From DAOTUB01 sp034437455 (GTDB taxonomy: Bacteria > Chloroflexota > Anaerolineae > B4-G1), in contig DAOTUB010000246.1 in assembly GCA_034437455.1 (NCBI GenBank), forward strand, positions 1 to 14,416: a DNA stretch of 14,416 nucleotides, written 5' to 3'. Below the pieces are notes generated by a model that had not been told where the DNA came from, did no database searches, and saw only the letters and a list, made by a program, of their open reading frames with translations. Below, piece by piece: positions 1 through 5,185 of the stretch (its first letter is position 1; the number at the start of each line of letters is the position of its first letter). Both the position numbers and the translations under genes were made by a program.

Positions 1-93
1 TAGCCGCGCTTTCCATAGCGCGCAGGCCCGCGAGGTATGGAAACCTCGGCTACATAGCCCCGTTTTATTGAAAAGATACAGTCTGGAGAAAAA
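1..93. repeat. Terminal direct repeat, left copy (REP pair at window end)
   Basis: These 93 bases are identical to the last 93 bases of the window (14324-14416). The copy contains two hairpins pointing at each other: stem CGCGCT/AGCGCG at 5-10 and 17-22 around loop TTCCAT, and stem CGAGGT/ACCTCG at 31-36 and 43-48 around loop ATGGAA. The second hairpin is followed by CTAC at 50-53, the complement of a GTAG head. In the right-end copy the first hairpin is preceded by GTAG. A short GTAG head next to a small palindrome, in inverted pairs, is the architecture of REP/BIME elements mobilised by RAYT (TnpA_REP) proteins. No RAYT gene is in the window. The identity may reflect circularity or assembly at a repeat. 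Confidence 0.9.
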
Positions 94-104
94 AGAAACC
101 TGTC

Positions 105-128
105 CCCCAGAGTTCTGAATTATACCCA
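105..128. repeat. Outer inverted-repeat arm, right side of the end element
   Basis: The reverse complement of 105-128 matches 14289-14312 at 22 of 24 positions, and its outermost 12 bases (TGGGTATAATTC) match exactly. If the window ends are joined, these arms bound a 163-bp element with the REP hairpin pair between them, like the terminal inverted repeats of a MITE. No direct repeat is seen just outside the arms (aaagtcaca against cacgcagcg), unlike the internal element at 3691-3811. Confidence 0.7.
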
Positions 129-142
129 CACGCAGCGCCCCG

Positions 143-772
143 TCATGCCGCCAGCCTGGCAAGCGACCGGGCGAGGTTCTCCCGCGCCCTCGCCTCGAGC
201 TGGGCCTGGAAATAGCGCGTCCGATATAATCGGGGCCGGGCGATGAACTCCCGCAGAATTCGGGCGCGGGCCTTGCGAAAATCCTCCTCTGGAACCCAGG
301 AGTATTCGGCCCGAATCTGTTCCTCGTACTCGTCGAACCGCTCCTCCGGCGCGCCGAGGATCGTGAGGTCGAGGTCAAGGAGCAGGCGCTCGTCCTCGGT
401 GGCAGGCTCAACGTTGTGCTTGGTGACGAGCACGAGCGCGCGCACCCGATCCGTGACGTCCCGGGGTGCAGAGGCCTGGATCAGTACTGCACGGGCCCAG
501 TCGGCGCTCTGCTCCTCGTTGTCGGAGGCCCGCGTGTAGTAGATGGCGTCGTGGAACCACAACGCGAGCGCCAACTCGGAGGGCCGCTCCGCCGTCACGG
601 GAGCAGCGTCGAGGTTTTCGAAGCACTCGCGGATGTGATCCAGCGTGTGGTACGCCCGTTGCGGTTCTGCATAGCGGGCCAGGAGCACATCCAGAACCGA
701 CGGGGGCGGCGAAAGTCCAAGATCACGCCAGGCGTCTTGCCAACGTTTATGCAAGGGTAAAGTTAAGCCCAT
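143..772 (-). CDS. HD-superfamily metal-dependent phosphohydrolase (COG4339-like)
   Basis: Predicted cytosolic metal-dependent phosphohydrolase of 209 aa; the substrate is unknown. With the start at 772, YHTLDHI lies at residues 41-47, the HD doublet (WFHDAIYY) at 74-75, a KHN with a likely metal-ligand His at 119, and DLDLTILG at 133-140. This is the order of motifs in the COG4339 HD family, whose members are about 200 aa, so the protein looks complete. An in-frame ATG at 841 would add 23 residues, a hydrophobic stretch that reads like translated promoter DNA and overlaps the divergent promoter at 787-814. I therefore prefer the inner ATG, although neither start has a clear ribosome binding site. 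The gene is divergent from the methyltransferase at 884. If the upstream ATG were used, the protein would gain a possible membrane anchor, which is unusual for this family. Confidence 0.85.
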   Translation of the reverse strand: MGLTLPLHKRWQDAWRDLGLSPPPSVLDVLLARYAEPQRAYHTLDHIRECFENLDAAPVTAERPSELALALWFHDAIYYTRASDNEEQSADWARAVLIQASAPRDVTDRVRALVLVTKHNVEPATEDERLLLDLDLTILGAPEERFDEYEEQIRAEYSWVPEEDFRKARARILREFIARPRLYRTRYFQAQLEARARENLARSLARLAA

Positions 773-786
773 CACCCACAACCCGC

Positions 787-814
787 TTGCCACAATGGAA
801 TAAATGAGTACAAT
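787..814 (+). promoter_or_regulatory. Putative sigma70-type promoter for the methyltransferase at 884
   Basis: TTGCCA at 787-792 and TACAAT at 809-814 are separated by 16 bp. Transcription would start near 821 and leave a leader of about 60 nt before the ATG at 884. The site lies between divergent genes. No equally good minus-strand promoter for the HD gene was found. Confidence 0.55.
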
Positions 815-883
815 ACACCATGCATCAAACCCGATACCCATCGTCGCGCCATATCCCGCCCACCCCGCAAAGGAGAAACCGCC

Positions 884-1672
884 ATGAATCTAAAAAACAC
901 CGTGACTCACAGTTGGGATTGGTGGGCCTACCAGTTTCGCGTCACCCACCGCCAGGGCATCACTGGCATCGATCTCTGGGACGAACGCCTGGTTGCTTTC
1001 GTCATCCACGTGCTCGCTCTCAAACCGGGCGAGCGATTGCTCGACCTGGCCTGTGGCTCTGGCGTACACGCGCGACGGTTGGCGCGGCGCGGGCTTGAGG
1101 TGGTGGGGCTAGACATCGCCCCCAGCCTGGTGCGCTACTGCAAAGAACAGGCCGCCGCCAAGGAATTGGAAAACATCACCTTCGTCGAAGGCGATATGCG
1201 CGCGCTGCCCTACCGTGAAGCGTTCGACGCGCTGGTCGTGCTCAGCACCAGCTTTGGTTTTTTCGGCCATGAGGAGAACCAGCGGGTGCTCGACGGCATC
1301 GCGCGAGCGCTCAAGCCGGAGGGGCGGATGCTGCTGGAGCTTTCGGACCCGGTCACGTTTGCCGGGCAACTGGAGAATCATCACAGTTGGCGAGAGACCC
1401 CCGAGGGCATCTATTGGACCGAAGCCTGGTTCGATCCGGCCACCTTCACCAACCACGGCTTTTTCCGCTTCACCGACAACGAGGGCATGACGCACCTGTG
1501 GGACGACCACGAGCGCGTCCGGCTCTACACGCTGCCCGAACTGCGCCAGATGTTCGCCCAGGCCGGGCTGGAGATCAGCGCGGCCTACGGCGATCTTCGG
1601 CTCCCTCCCGTGCCCTATGGCATCGAGTGCCATCGAGAGATGATCGTTGTGGGGAAACGAGCGGCAGAATAG
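884..1672 (+). CDS. Class I SAM-dependent methyltransferase
   Basis: Predicted SAM-dependent methyltransferase of 262 aa with a Rossmann-type fold; the acceptor substrate is not known. The SAM-binding motif I, LLDLACGSGVHARRLARRG, is at 52-70, and the acidic residue ending strand 2 (VVGLD) is D77. The post-motif region FVEGDMRALPY at 100-110 matches motif II/III, and LKPEGRMLLEL at 143-153 is the usual motif before the substrate domain. Residues 160-250 form a Trp/His-rich C-terminal part probably involved in substrate choice. The start is supported by AAAGGAG at 869-875, 8 nt before the ATG. It is monocistronic by position: divergent from the HD gene and convergent with the HAD gene after a 24-bp gap. 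The N-terminal WDWWAYQ segment is typical of small-molecule methyltransferases of this broad type, but that does not identify the substrate. Confidence 0.88.
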   Translation: MNLKNTVTHSWDWWAYQFRVTHRQGITGIDLWDERLVAFVIHVLALKPGERLLDLACGSGVHARRLARRGLEVVGLDIAPSLVRYCKEQAAAKELENITFVEGDMRALPYREAFDALVVLSTSFGFFGHEENQRVLDGIARALKPEGRMLLELSDPVTFAGQLENHHSWRETPEGIYWTEAWFDPATFTNHGFFRFTDNEGMTHLWDDHERVRLYTLPELRQMFAQAGLEISAAYGDLRLPPVPYGIECHREMIVVGKRAAE

Positions 1673-1696
1673 TCGTGACCAAGCCGCGTCAGCGCG

Positions 1697-2167
1697 TCAC
1701 CGCCGCAGCGTCGCCACGAGCCGCAAGGGGTTCAACAGCAGATCCAGCGCGCTGTTGACGTGCGGGACGACGACGTCAGCCGCGTTCAATGTCTCCACGG
1801 CCAGCCCTTCCTCGCCCAGCACGGCGATGGCCAGCTCCGCCTCGCGCAGCATCCCGGCGTCGTTCGCACCGTTGCCGACCGCGCACACGCCCTCGCGCCC
1901 CAACTCTCGCACAAAAGACGCCTTCTGCGCCGCTTCGTTTTCGGGCGTGATGCGTGCGGCCTCGATCCCCAACTGCGCGTCAATGGCCCCTTGTCGCCCG
2001 CGGGTATCGGCGGTGATCACGTGCACGTTGATAGAGCGACACAGCTCGATCAGCCGCTGGGCCACTCCCTCTACCAGATTTCCCTCTAGCACAATCGTGC
2101 CATTGACGTCCAGCACGAGATGTTTCAGACAGTACGTACCACGACCCGGCGTTTGTATCTCGATCAT
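1697..2167 (-). CDS. HAD-family phosphatase resembling soluble P-type ATPase domain (COG4087-like)
   Basis: Small HAD hydrolase of 156 aa, about the length of a bare HAD core without a cap, so it probably acts on an exposed or macromolecular phosphoester; the substrate is unknown. Motif I is LDVNGT with the nucleophile at D20. The third position is Asn instead of the second catalytic Asp of typical phosphatases, which is nearer to the DKTGT of P-type ATPases. Motif II is ITAD (T52), motif III is probably K83, and motif IV is GNGANDAGML at 98-107. I chose ATG 2167 because GAAGG lies 5 nt upstream and family members start with a similar MIEI-PGRG. ATG 2182 (5 residues longer) is possible, with AGGA 4 nt upstream. 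It follows the small membrane ORF at 2217-2435 by 49 nt and is probably cotranscribed from the promoter at 2459-2486. Confidence 0.85.
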   Translation of the reverse strand: MIEIQTPGRGTYCLKHLVLDVNGTIVLEGNLVEGVAQRLIELCRSINVHVITADTRGRQGAIDAQLGIEAARITPENEAAQKASFVRELGREGVCAVGNGANDAGMLREAELAIAVLGEEGLAVETLNAADVVVPHVNSALDLLLNPLRLVATLRR

Positions 2168-2216
2168 GCTACCTTCATCCATTACGTCCTATCATCAACT
2201 GCCTCCTAACACCCAC

Positions 2217-2435
2217 CTACGATCTTTTGCGCCGGTTGACCAACCAGAGGCCGCCGATGAGGATGGCCGCACCAACGACCAGGGCCGGCGGAGATACGTA
2301 CTCGACGATGTGCTTGATGGCGATGAAAGAATTCCCCCAGACGAGCGTGGCGAGAATGAGCAGGACCGTCCAGAGAATTGTCCGGCTGGACGTTCGGCCA
2401 TCGCGGGTGTGCGGATCATCAGAACGAACGGTCAC
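2217..2435 (-). CDS. Small two-helix membrane protein, similar to the start of EamA/DMT transporters
   Basis: A 72-aa ORF with two hydrophobic segments (about 20-38 and 48-66) and a positively charged C-terminus (NRRKRS). Residues 32-50, VWGNSFIAIKHIVEYVSPP, resemble the opening of an EamA domain, in which WG-x-x-F-x-x-IK and a following SP precede a conserved Arg helix. The rest of that ~140-aa domain is missing, and the next gene starts only 49 nt later. It starts at GTG 2435, supported by AGGAGG at 2445-2450 with 9-nt spacing. An ATG at 2442 runs into a stop after seven codons. The good promoter and ribosome binding site suggest it is expressed. It may be a decayed transporter fragment or a genuine small membrane protein, and the sequence alone does not decide. 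Confidence 0.55.
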   Translation of the reverse strand: MTVRSDDPHTRDGRTSSRTILWTVLLILATLVWGNSFIAIKHIVEYVSPPALVVGAAILIGGLWLVNRRKRS

Positions 2436-2444
2436 TTGTCATTT

Positions 2445-2450
2445 CCTCCT
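2445..2450 (-). promoter_or_regulatory. Ribosome binding site that selects the GTG start at 2435
   Basis: AGGAGG on the minus strand lies 9 nt before GTG 2433-2435. The ATG at 2440-2442 is only 2 nt from it, too close, and its frame is closed after seven codons. Confidence 0.7.
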
Positions 2451-2458
2451 CGCTCACT

Positions 2459-2486
2459 ATTGTACGCATCTCCTGCCCTTTGTCCA
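2459..2486 (-). promoter_or_regulatory. Minus-strand promoter for the small membrane ORF and the HAD gene
   Basis: Read on the minus strand, TGGACA (2481-2486) and TACAAT (2459-2464) are 16 bp apart. Its -35 hexamer is the left arm of the palindrome at 2480-2494. Confidence 0.6.
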
Positions 2487-2494
2487 GTGGACAA
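2480..2494. promoter_or_regulatory. Palindrome TTGTCCAGTGGACAA shared by two divergent promoters
   Basis: A perfect 7+1+7 inverted repeat. Its right arm supplies the -35 (TGGACA) of the plus-strand promoter and its left arm the -35 of the minus-strand promoter, so the two promoters are back to back. A dimeric regulator bound here would control both directions. Alternatively, the symmetry is simply two abutting -35 elements. Confidence 0.6.
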
Positions 2495-2516
2495 AAAGAA
2501 GAAACCGGCGTAGAAT
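2488..2516 (+). promoter_or_regulatory. Plus-strand promoter for the GNAT-like gene at 2555
   Basis: TGGACA at 2488-2493 and TAGAAT at 2511-2516 with a 17-bp spacer. The predicted leader is about 30 nt and contains GGGAGG at 2545-2550 shortly before ATG 2555. Confidence 0.65.
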
Positions 2517-2554
2517 ACACAGACTGGGTAATTTAAGGAAAAGAGGGAGGCTCT

Positions 2555-3685
2555 ATGATCACCGTTGAAAAGGTGGATACCACATCCAAAGCGCAGGTGC
2601 AGCGATTCGTGAACATCCCTTACCGGCTCTACGCCGGCCATCCGCAATGGGTTCCCCCCCTGCTGATAGACGCCAAACTACATCTGAACCGACAAAAGCA
2701 TCCCTTTTATGAGCACTCTGACGCCGACTTTTTCATCGCCGTGCGGGATGGGCGGGACGTGGGCCGCATCACCGCCCTGGAAAATCGCCGCTACAATGAA
2801 TATCATAACAAGCGCCAGGCGCAATTCTACCTCTTTGAATGCGAGGATGACCAGGAAATAGCGACGGTGCTTTTCGAGCACGTTTTCGAATGGTCCCGCG
2901 CACGTGGACTCGATCAGGTGGTCGGCCCCAAGGGCTTTAGTGTCTTTGACGGCTATGGCATCCAGATAGAGGGGTTCGAGCACCGGCAGATGATGACCAT
3001 GATGAACTACAATTATGAATACTACCCTCGCTTGGTCGAAGCGCTGGGTTTTGAGAAGGAAGTCGATTTCGTCTCGTGCTACGTCAGCGCGGATACCTTT
3101 CAGATTCCAGAACGGGTGCACCGCATCGTCGAGCGCATTCGGAAACGAAAAAACCTGATCATCCACACCTTCCGCAAAAAGAGTGAACTGCGAGCGTGGG
3201 CAGACCGCATTGGAAAGACCTACAACGATACGTTTGTGGAGAACTGGGAATATTACCCCCTCACCGACCGCGAGATTCAGTTCGTGCTGGATGAACTGCT
3301 GATGGTGGCGAATCCCCAACTGATCAAGATCATCACCCACGAGGAACAGGTCGTGGGCTTTATCCTGAGCTTTCCCGATGTCTCAGCCGCATTGCAGCGG
3401 GCACGAGGACATCTCTTCCCCTTTGGCATCGTTGACCTGCTGCTGGAGATGCGGCGCACCAAGTGGATCGCGTTGAACGGCGCGGGAATTCTGCCCGAGT
3501 TCCAGGGACTCGGCGGCACCGCGCTGCTGCAAGTGGAAATGGAGAAAACGGTCCGCGAGTTCGGCTTCGAGCACGCTGAGCTGACCCAGGTGGCAGAGAC
3601 GGCGGTGCAGATGCGACGCGAATTGGAGGACATTGGCGGCCAGCCTTACAAGAACCACCGGGTTTACATCCGGCATCTGTCGTGA
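2555..3685 (+). CDS. GNAT-like N-acyltransferase with two GNAT-type halves
   Basis: Predicted cytosolic acyl-CoA-dependent acyltransferase of 376 aa; acceptor unknown. The C-terminal half carries the acetyl-CoA loop: GAGILPEFQGLGGTALL at 309-325 fits the Q/R-x-x-G-x-G/A motif A, after a core strand IALNGAG. Strand EQVVGFILSFPD (264-275) precedes it. The N-terminal half (about 57-175) has the GNAT-like strand pair FFIAVRDGRDVGRITALENR and ends with YPRLVEALGFEKEVDF, a GNAT motif B-like ending, but lacks a clear CoA loop, so it is probably a degenerate domain. The length is about twice that of a single GNAT domain, consistent with a tandem fold. The start has GGGAGG at 2545-2550, 4 nt upstream. 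Its stop codon lies inside the 9-bp direct repeat that bounds the REP element at 3691-3811. Confidence 0.8.
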   Translation: MITVEKVDTTSKAQVQRFVNIPYRLYAGHPQWVPPLLIDAKLHLNRQKHPFYEHSDADFFIAVRDGRDVGRITALENRRYNEYHNKRQAQFYLFECEDDQEIATVLFEHVFEWSRARGLDQVVGPKGFSVFDGYGIQIEGFEHRQMMTMMNYNYEYYPRLVEALGFEKEVDFVSCYVSADTFQIPERVHRIVERIRKRKNLIIHTFRKKSELRAWADRIGKTYNDTFVENWEYYPLTDREIQFVLDELLMVANPQLIKIITHEEQVVGFILSFPDVSAALQRARGHLFPFGIVDLLLEMRRTKWIALNGAGILPEFQGLGGTALLQVEMEKTVREFGFEHAELTQVAETAVQMRRELEDIGGQPYKNHRVYIRHLS

Positions 3686-3690
3686 GAACG
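3682..3690. repeat. 9-bp direct repeat GTGAGAACG, left copy (target-site duplication?)
   Basis: Identical to 3812-3820, on the two sides of the 121-bp inverted-repeat element. It includes the TGA stop of the GNAT gene (3683-3685). A perfect 9-bp duplication hugging both ends of an inverted-repeat element is the usual footprint of transposition. Confidence 0.75.
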
Positions 3691-3811
3691 CAGTAATTCC
3701 CGTTTTGTAGCCGCGCTTTCCATAGCGCGTGCATTTTGCCACATGAAGCACCCTTCGCGATATAGAAATCGCGGCTACAACTCTCGTTTTTTCCCATAAC
3801 GGGAATTGCTG
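3691..3811. mobile_element. 121-bp MITE-like REP pair (BIME) with terminal inverted repeats
   Basis: The ends CAGTAATTCCCGTT (3691-3704) and AACGGGAATTGCTG (3798-3811) are inverted repeats matching at 13 of 14 positions. Inside, two REP-like units face each other. The first is GTAG (3707-3710), stem CGCGCT (3712-3717), loop TTCCAT and stem AGCGCG (3724-3729). The second is stem CGCGAT (3756-3761), loop ATAGAA, stem ATCGCG (3768-3773) and CTAC (3775-3778). Nine-base direct repeats flank it. It has no coding capacity, so it would need a transposase in trans. The core matches the end repeat of the window, but the outer arms differ. It separates the GNAT gene from the sat promoter and could also act as a transcript 3' end. 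Confidence 0.75.
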
Positions 3812-3820
3812 GTGAGAACG
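3812..3820. repeat. 9-bp direct repeat GTGAGAACG, right copy
   Basis: Perfect match to 3682-3690; see the element at 3691-3811. Confidence 0.75.
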
Positions 3821-3847
3821 AAGAAACCCGGTTGGTGAGAGTAACTC

Positions 3848-3875
3848 TTGACACACTCCATCGTCGTGGTACAAT
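3848..3875 (+). promoter_or_regulatory. Strong sigma70-type promoter for sat
   Basis: TTGACA at 3848-3853 (consensus) and TACAAT at 3870-3875 are 16 bp apart. Transcription would start near 3882, about 40 nt before the TTG start. The same TTGACA opens the longest possible reading frame for sat, so an automated call could mistake the -35 hexamer for a start codon. Confidence 0.8.
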
Positions 3876-3908
3876 CCCCACGGCGTTTATTGGAAAATCA
3901 CACTGAAC

Positions 3909-3914
3909 AAGGAG
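3909..3914 (+). promoter_or_regulatory. Ribosome binding site that fixes the TTG start of sat
   Basis: AAGGAG, 8 nt before TTG 3923-3925. No in-frame ATG or GTG nearby has a comparable site. Confidence 0.8.
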
Positions 3915-3922
3915 CAAACAAG

Positions 3923-5116
3923 TTGAGCGAACCATATTACGACGTTATACGACCCCACGGCGGCGTGCTGGTGGACCGCGTGCTGCGTGGCGAGGTGAGA
4001 GAAGCAGTGCGAGAGCGGGCCGAACGAATGGTCAAGGTCCCGCTAGATCCAATGGGCCTTTCTGACCTGGAGCTTTTGGCCAGCGGCGTCCTCAGCCCCC
4101 TCAGCGGCTTTATGCTCAAGGCCAACTATGACCGCTGTGTCGAGGAGATGCGCCTGGCCAACGGCCTGGTCTGGTCTGTGCCTGTCACCCTGTCCGCCGA
4201 GAAGGAGCTGGCAGATCGTATTAAGGAAGGTCGAGAAGTAGCACTCTGTGAAAACAACCGCGTCCTGGCAGTGATGGAGGTGGCGGAAAAGTACCCCTAC
4301 GACCAGGCGGTCAAGGAGCGAGAGGCCCGCGAGGTCTACCGCACCACCGAGGAGGCCCACCCCGGCGTGGCCCGGCTCTACCGGCGGGGCGAGGTGCTCC
4401 TGGGCGGCAACCTGTGGCTGGTGGACTGGCCCTCAGCCTGCCAGACCGAGTTTCCCGAACTGCGCCACACCCCGGCCCAGACGCGGCGGATGTTCGCCCG
4501 GCGAGGCTGGCGCAGCGTCGTCGGCTTCCAGACGCGCAATCCCATCCACCGCGCCCACGAGTACATCCAAAAGACGGCGCTGGAGATCGTCGATGGCCTC
4601 TTCCTCCACCCGCTGGTCGGCGAGACAAAGAAGGACGACATCCCCGCCGACGTGCGCATCGAGTCCTACCAGGCGATCCTGCGCGATTACTACCCCGCCG
4701 AGCGCGTGCTCCTGGGCGTCTTTCCCGCCGCCATGCGCTACGCCGGTCCGCGCGAGGCGATCTTTCACGCCATCGCCCGCAAGAACTATGGCTGCACCCA
4801 CTTTATCGTGGGGCGCGATCACGCCGGCGTGGGCAAGTACTATGGCACCTACGATGCCCAGAACATCTTTGACCAGTTCTCTCCGGAGGAGATCGGCATC
4901 GTCCCGTTCCGGTTCGAGCACGCCTTCTACTGCAAAAAGTGCGGCGCCATCGTCTCCGCCAAGACCTGCCCCCACGGGAAGGAGGATTGGCTTTTTCTGA
5001 GCGGCACCCAGGTGCGCGAGATGCTGGAGCGAGGCGAGATGCTGCCCGCAGAGTTCACCCGCCCCGAGGTCGCCCGCGTGCTGCTGGAGGGAGTGCAACG
5101 TCAGAGTAATACGTGA
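3923..5116 (+). CDS. sat: Sulfate adenylyltransferase (ATP sulfurylase)
   Basis: Cytosolic enzyme that converts sulfate and ATP to adenylylsulfate (APS) and pyrophosphate, or the reverse. It serves sulfate activation for assimilation or dissimilation. The 397-aa protein carries the active-site motif QTRNPIHRAH (203-212), the second nucleotide motif GRDHAGVGKYYG (297-308) and LSGTQVREML near the C-terminus. CKKC (337-340) with C349 and H351 form a Zn-binding site seen in homodimeric bacterial and archaeal Sat. The length matches the stand-alone form, with no fused APS kinase domain. The TTG start has AAGGAG 8 nt upstream, and the promoter lies just before it. No aprAB, APS reductase, APS kinase or sulfate transporter is nearby, so the direction of flux cannot be inferred. 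The alkaline-phosphatase-superfamily gene follows after 69 bp. Confidence 0.96.
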   Translation: MSEPYYDVIRPHGGVLVDRVLRGEVREAVRERAERMVKVPLDPMGLSDLELLASGVLSPLSGFMLKANYDRCVEEMRLANGLVWSVPVTLSAEKELADRIKEGREVALCENNRVLAVMEVAEKYPYDQAVKEREAREVYRTTEEAHPGVARLYRRGEVLLGGNLWLVDWPSACQTEFPELRHTPAQTRRMFARRGWRSVVGFQTRNPIHRAHEYIQKTALEIVDGLFLHPLVGETKKDDIPADVRIESYQAILRDYYPAERVLLGVFPAAMRYAGPREAIFHAIARKNYGCTHFIVGRDHAGVGKYYGTYDAQNIFDQFSPEEIGIVPFRFEHAFYCKKCGAIVSAKTCPHGKEDWLFLSGTQVREMLERGEMLPAEFTRPEVARVLLEGVQRQSNT

Positions 5117-5118
5117 TG

Positions 5119-5166
5119 CGTGAAACGTGAGACGTAAAACTCACGAGTCACGAATCCCGTTTCACG
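5119..5166. repeat. Nested inverted repeat between sat and the phosphatase-like gene
   Basis: CGTGAAACG (5119-5127) pairs with CGTTTCACG (5158-5166), and inside it CGTGAG (5126-5131) pairs with CTCACG (5140-5145). The two overlap by two bases, so they are alternative or stacked folds. There is no T-tract, so it is unlikely to be a simple terminator; it may be an attenuating or processing hairpin or a small dispersed repeat. Confidence 0.5.
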
Positions 5167-5185
5167 GATTGTAAGGAAATACTTT

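Noticed and set aside
1..93. CRISPR repeat or tRNA gene in the GTAG palindromes
   Set aside because: There is no regular repeat-spacer array; units are in inverted pairs at two places only. Stems of six pairs with 6-base loops do not form a cloverleaf.
773..841. N-terminal membrane helix on the HD protein (start at 841)
   Set aside because: The region is the divergent promoter and has no ribosome binding site, and members of this family are about 200 aa and soluble. Not excluded with certainty.
3876..3922. A sulfur-responsive riboswitch in the sat leader
   Set aside because: The leader is only about 40 nt, too short for a SAM-type aptamer, with no stable hairpin seen.
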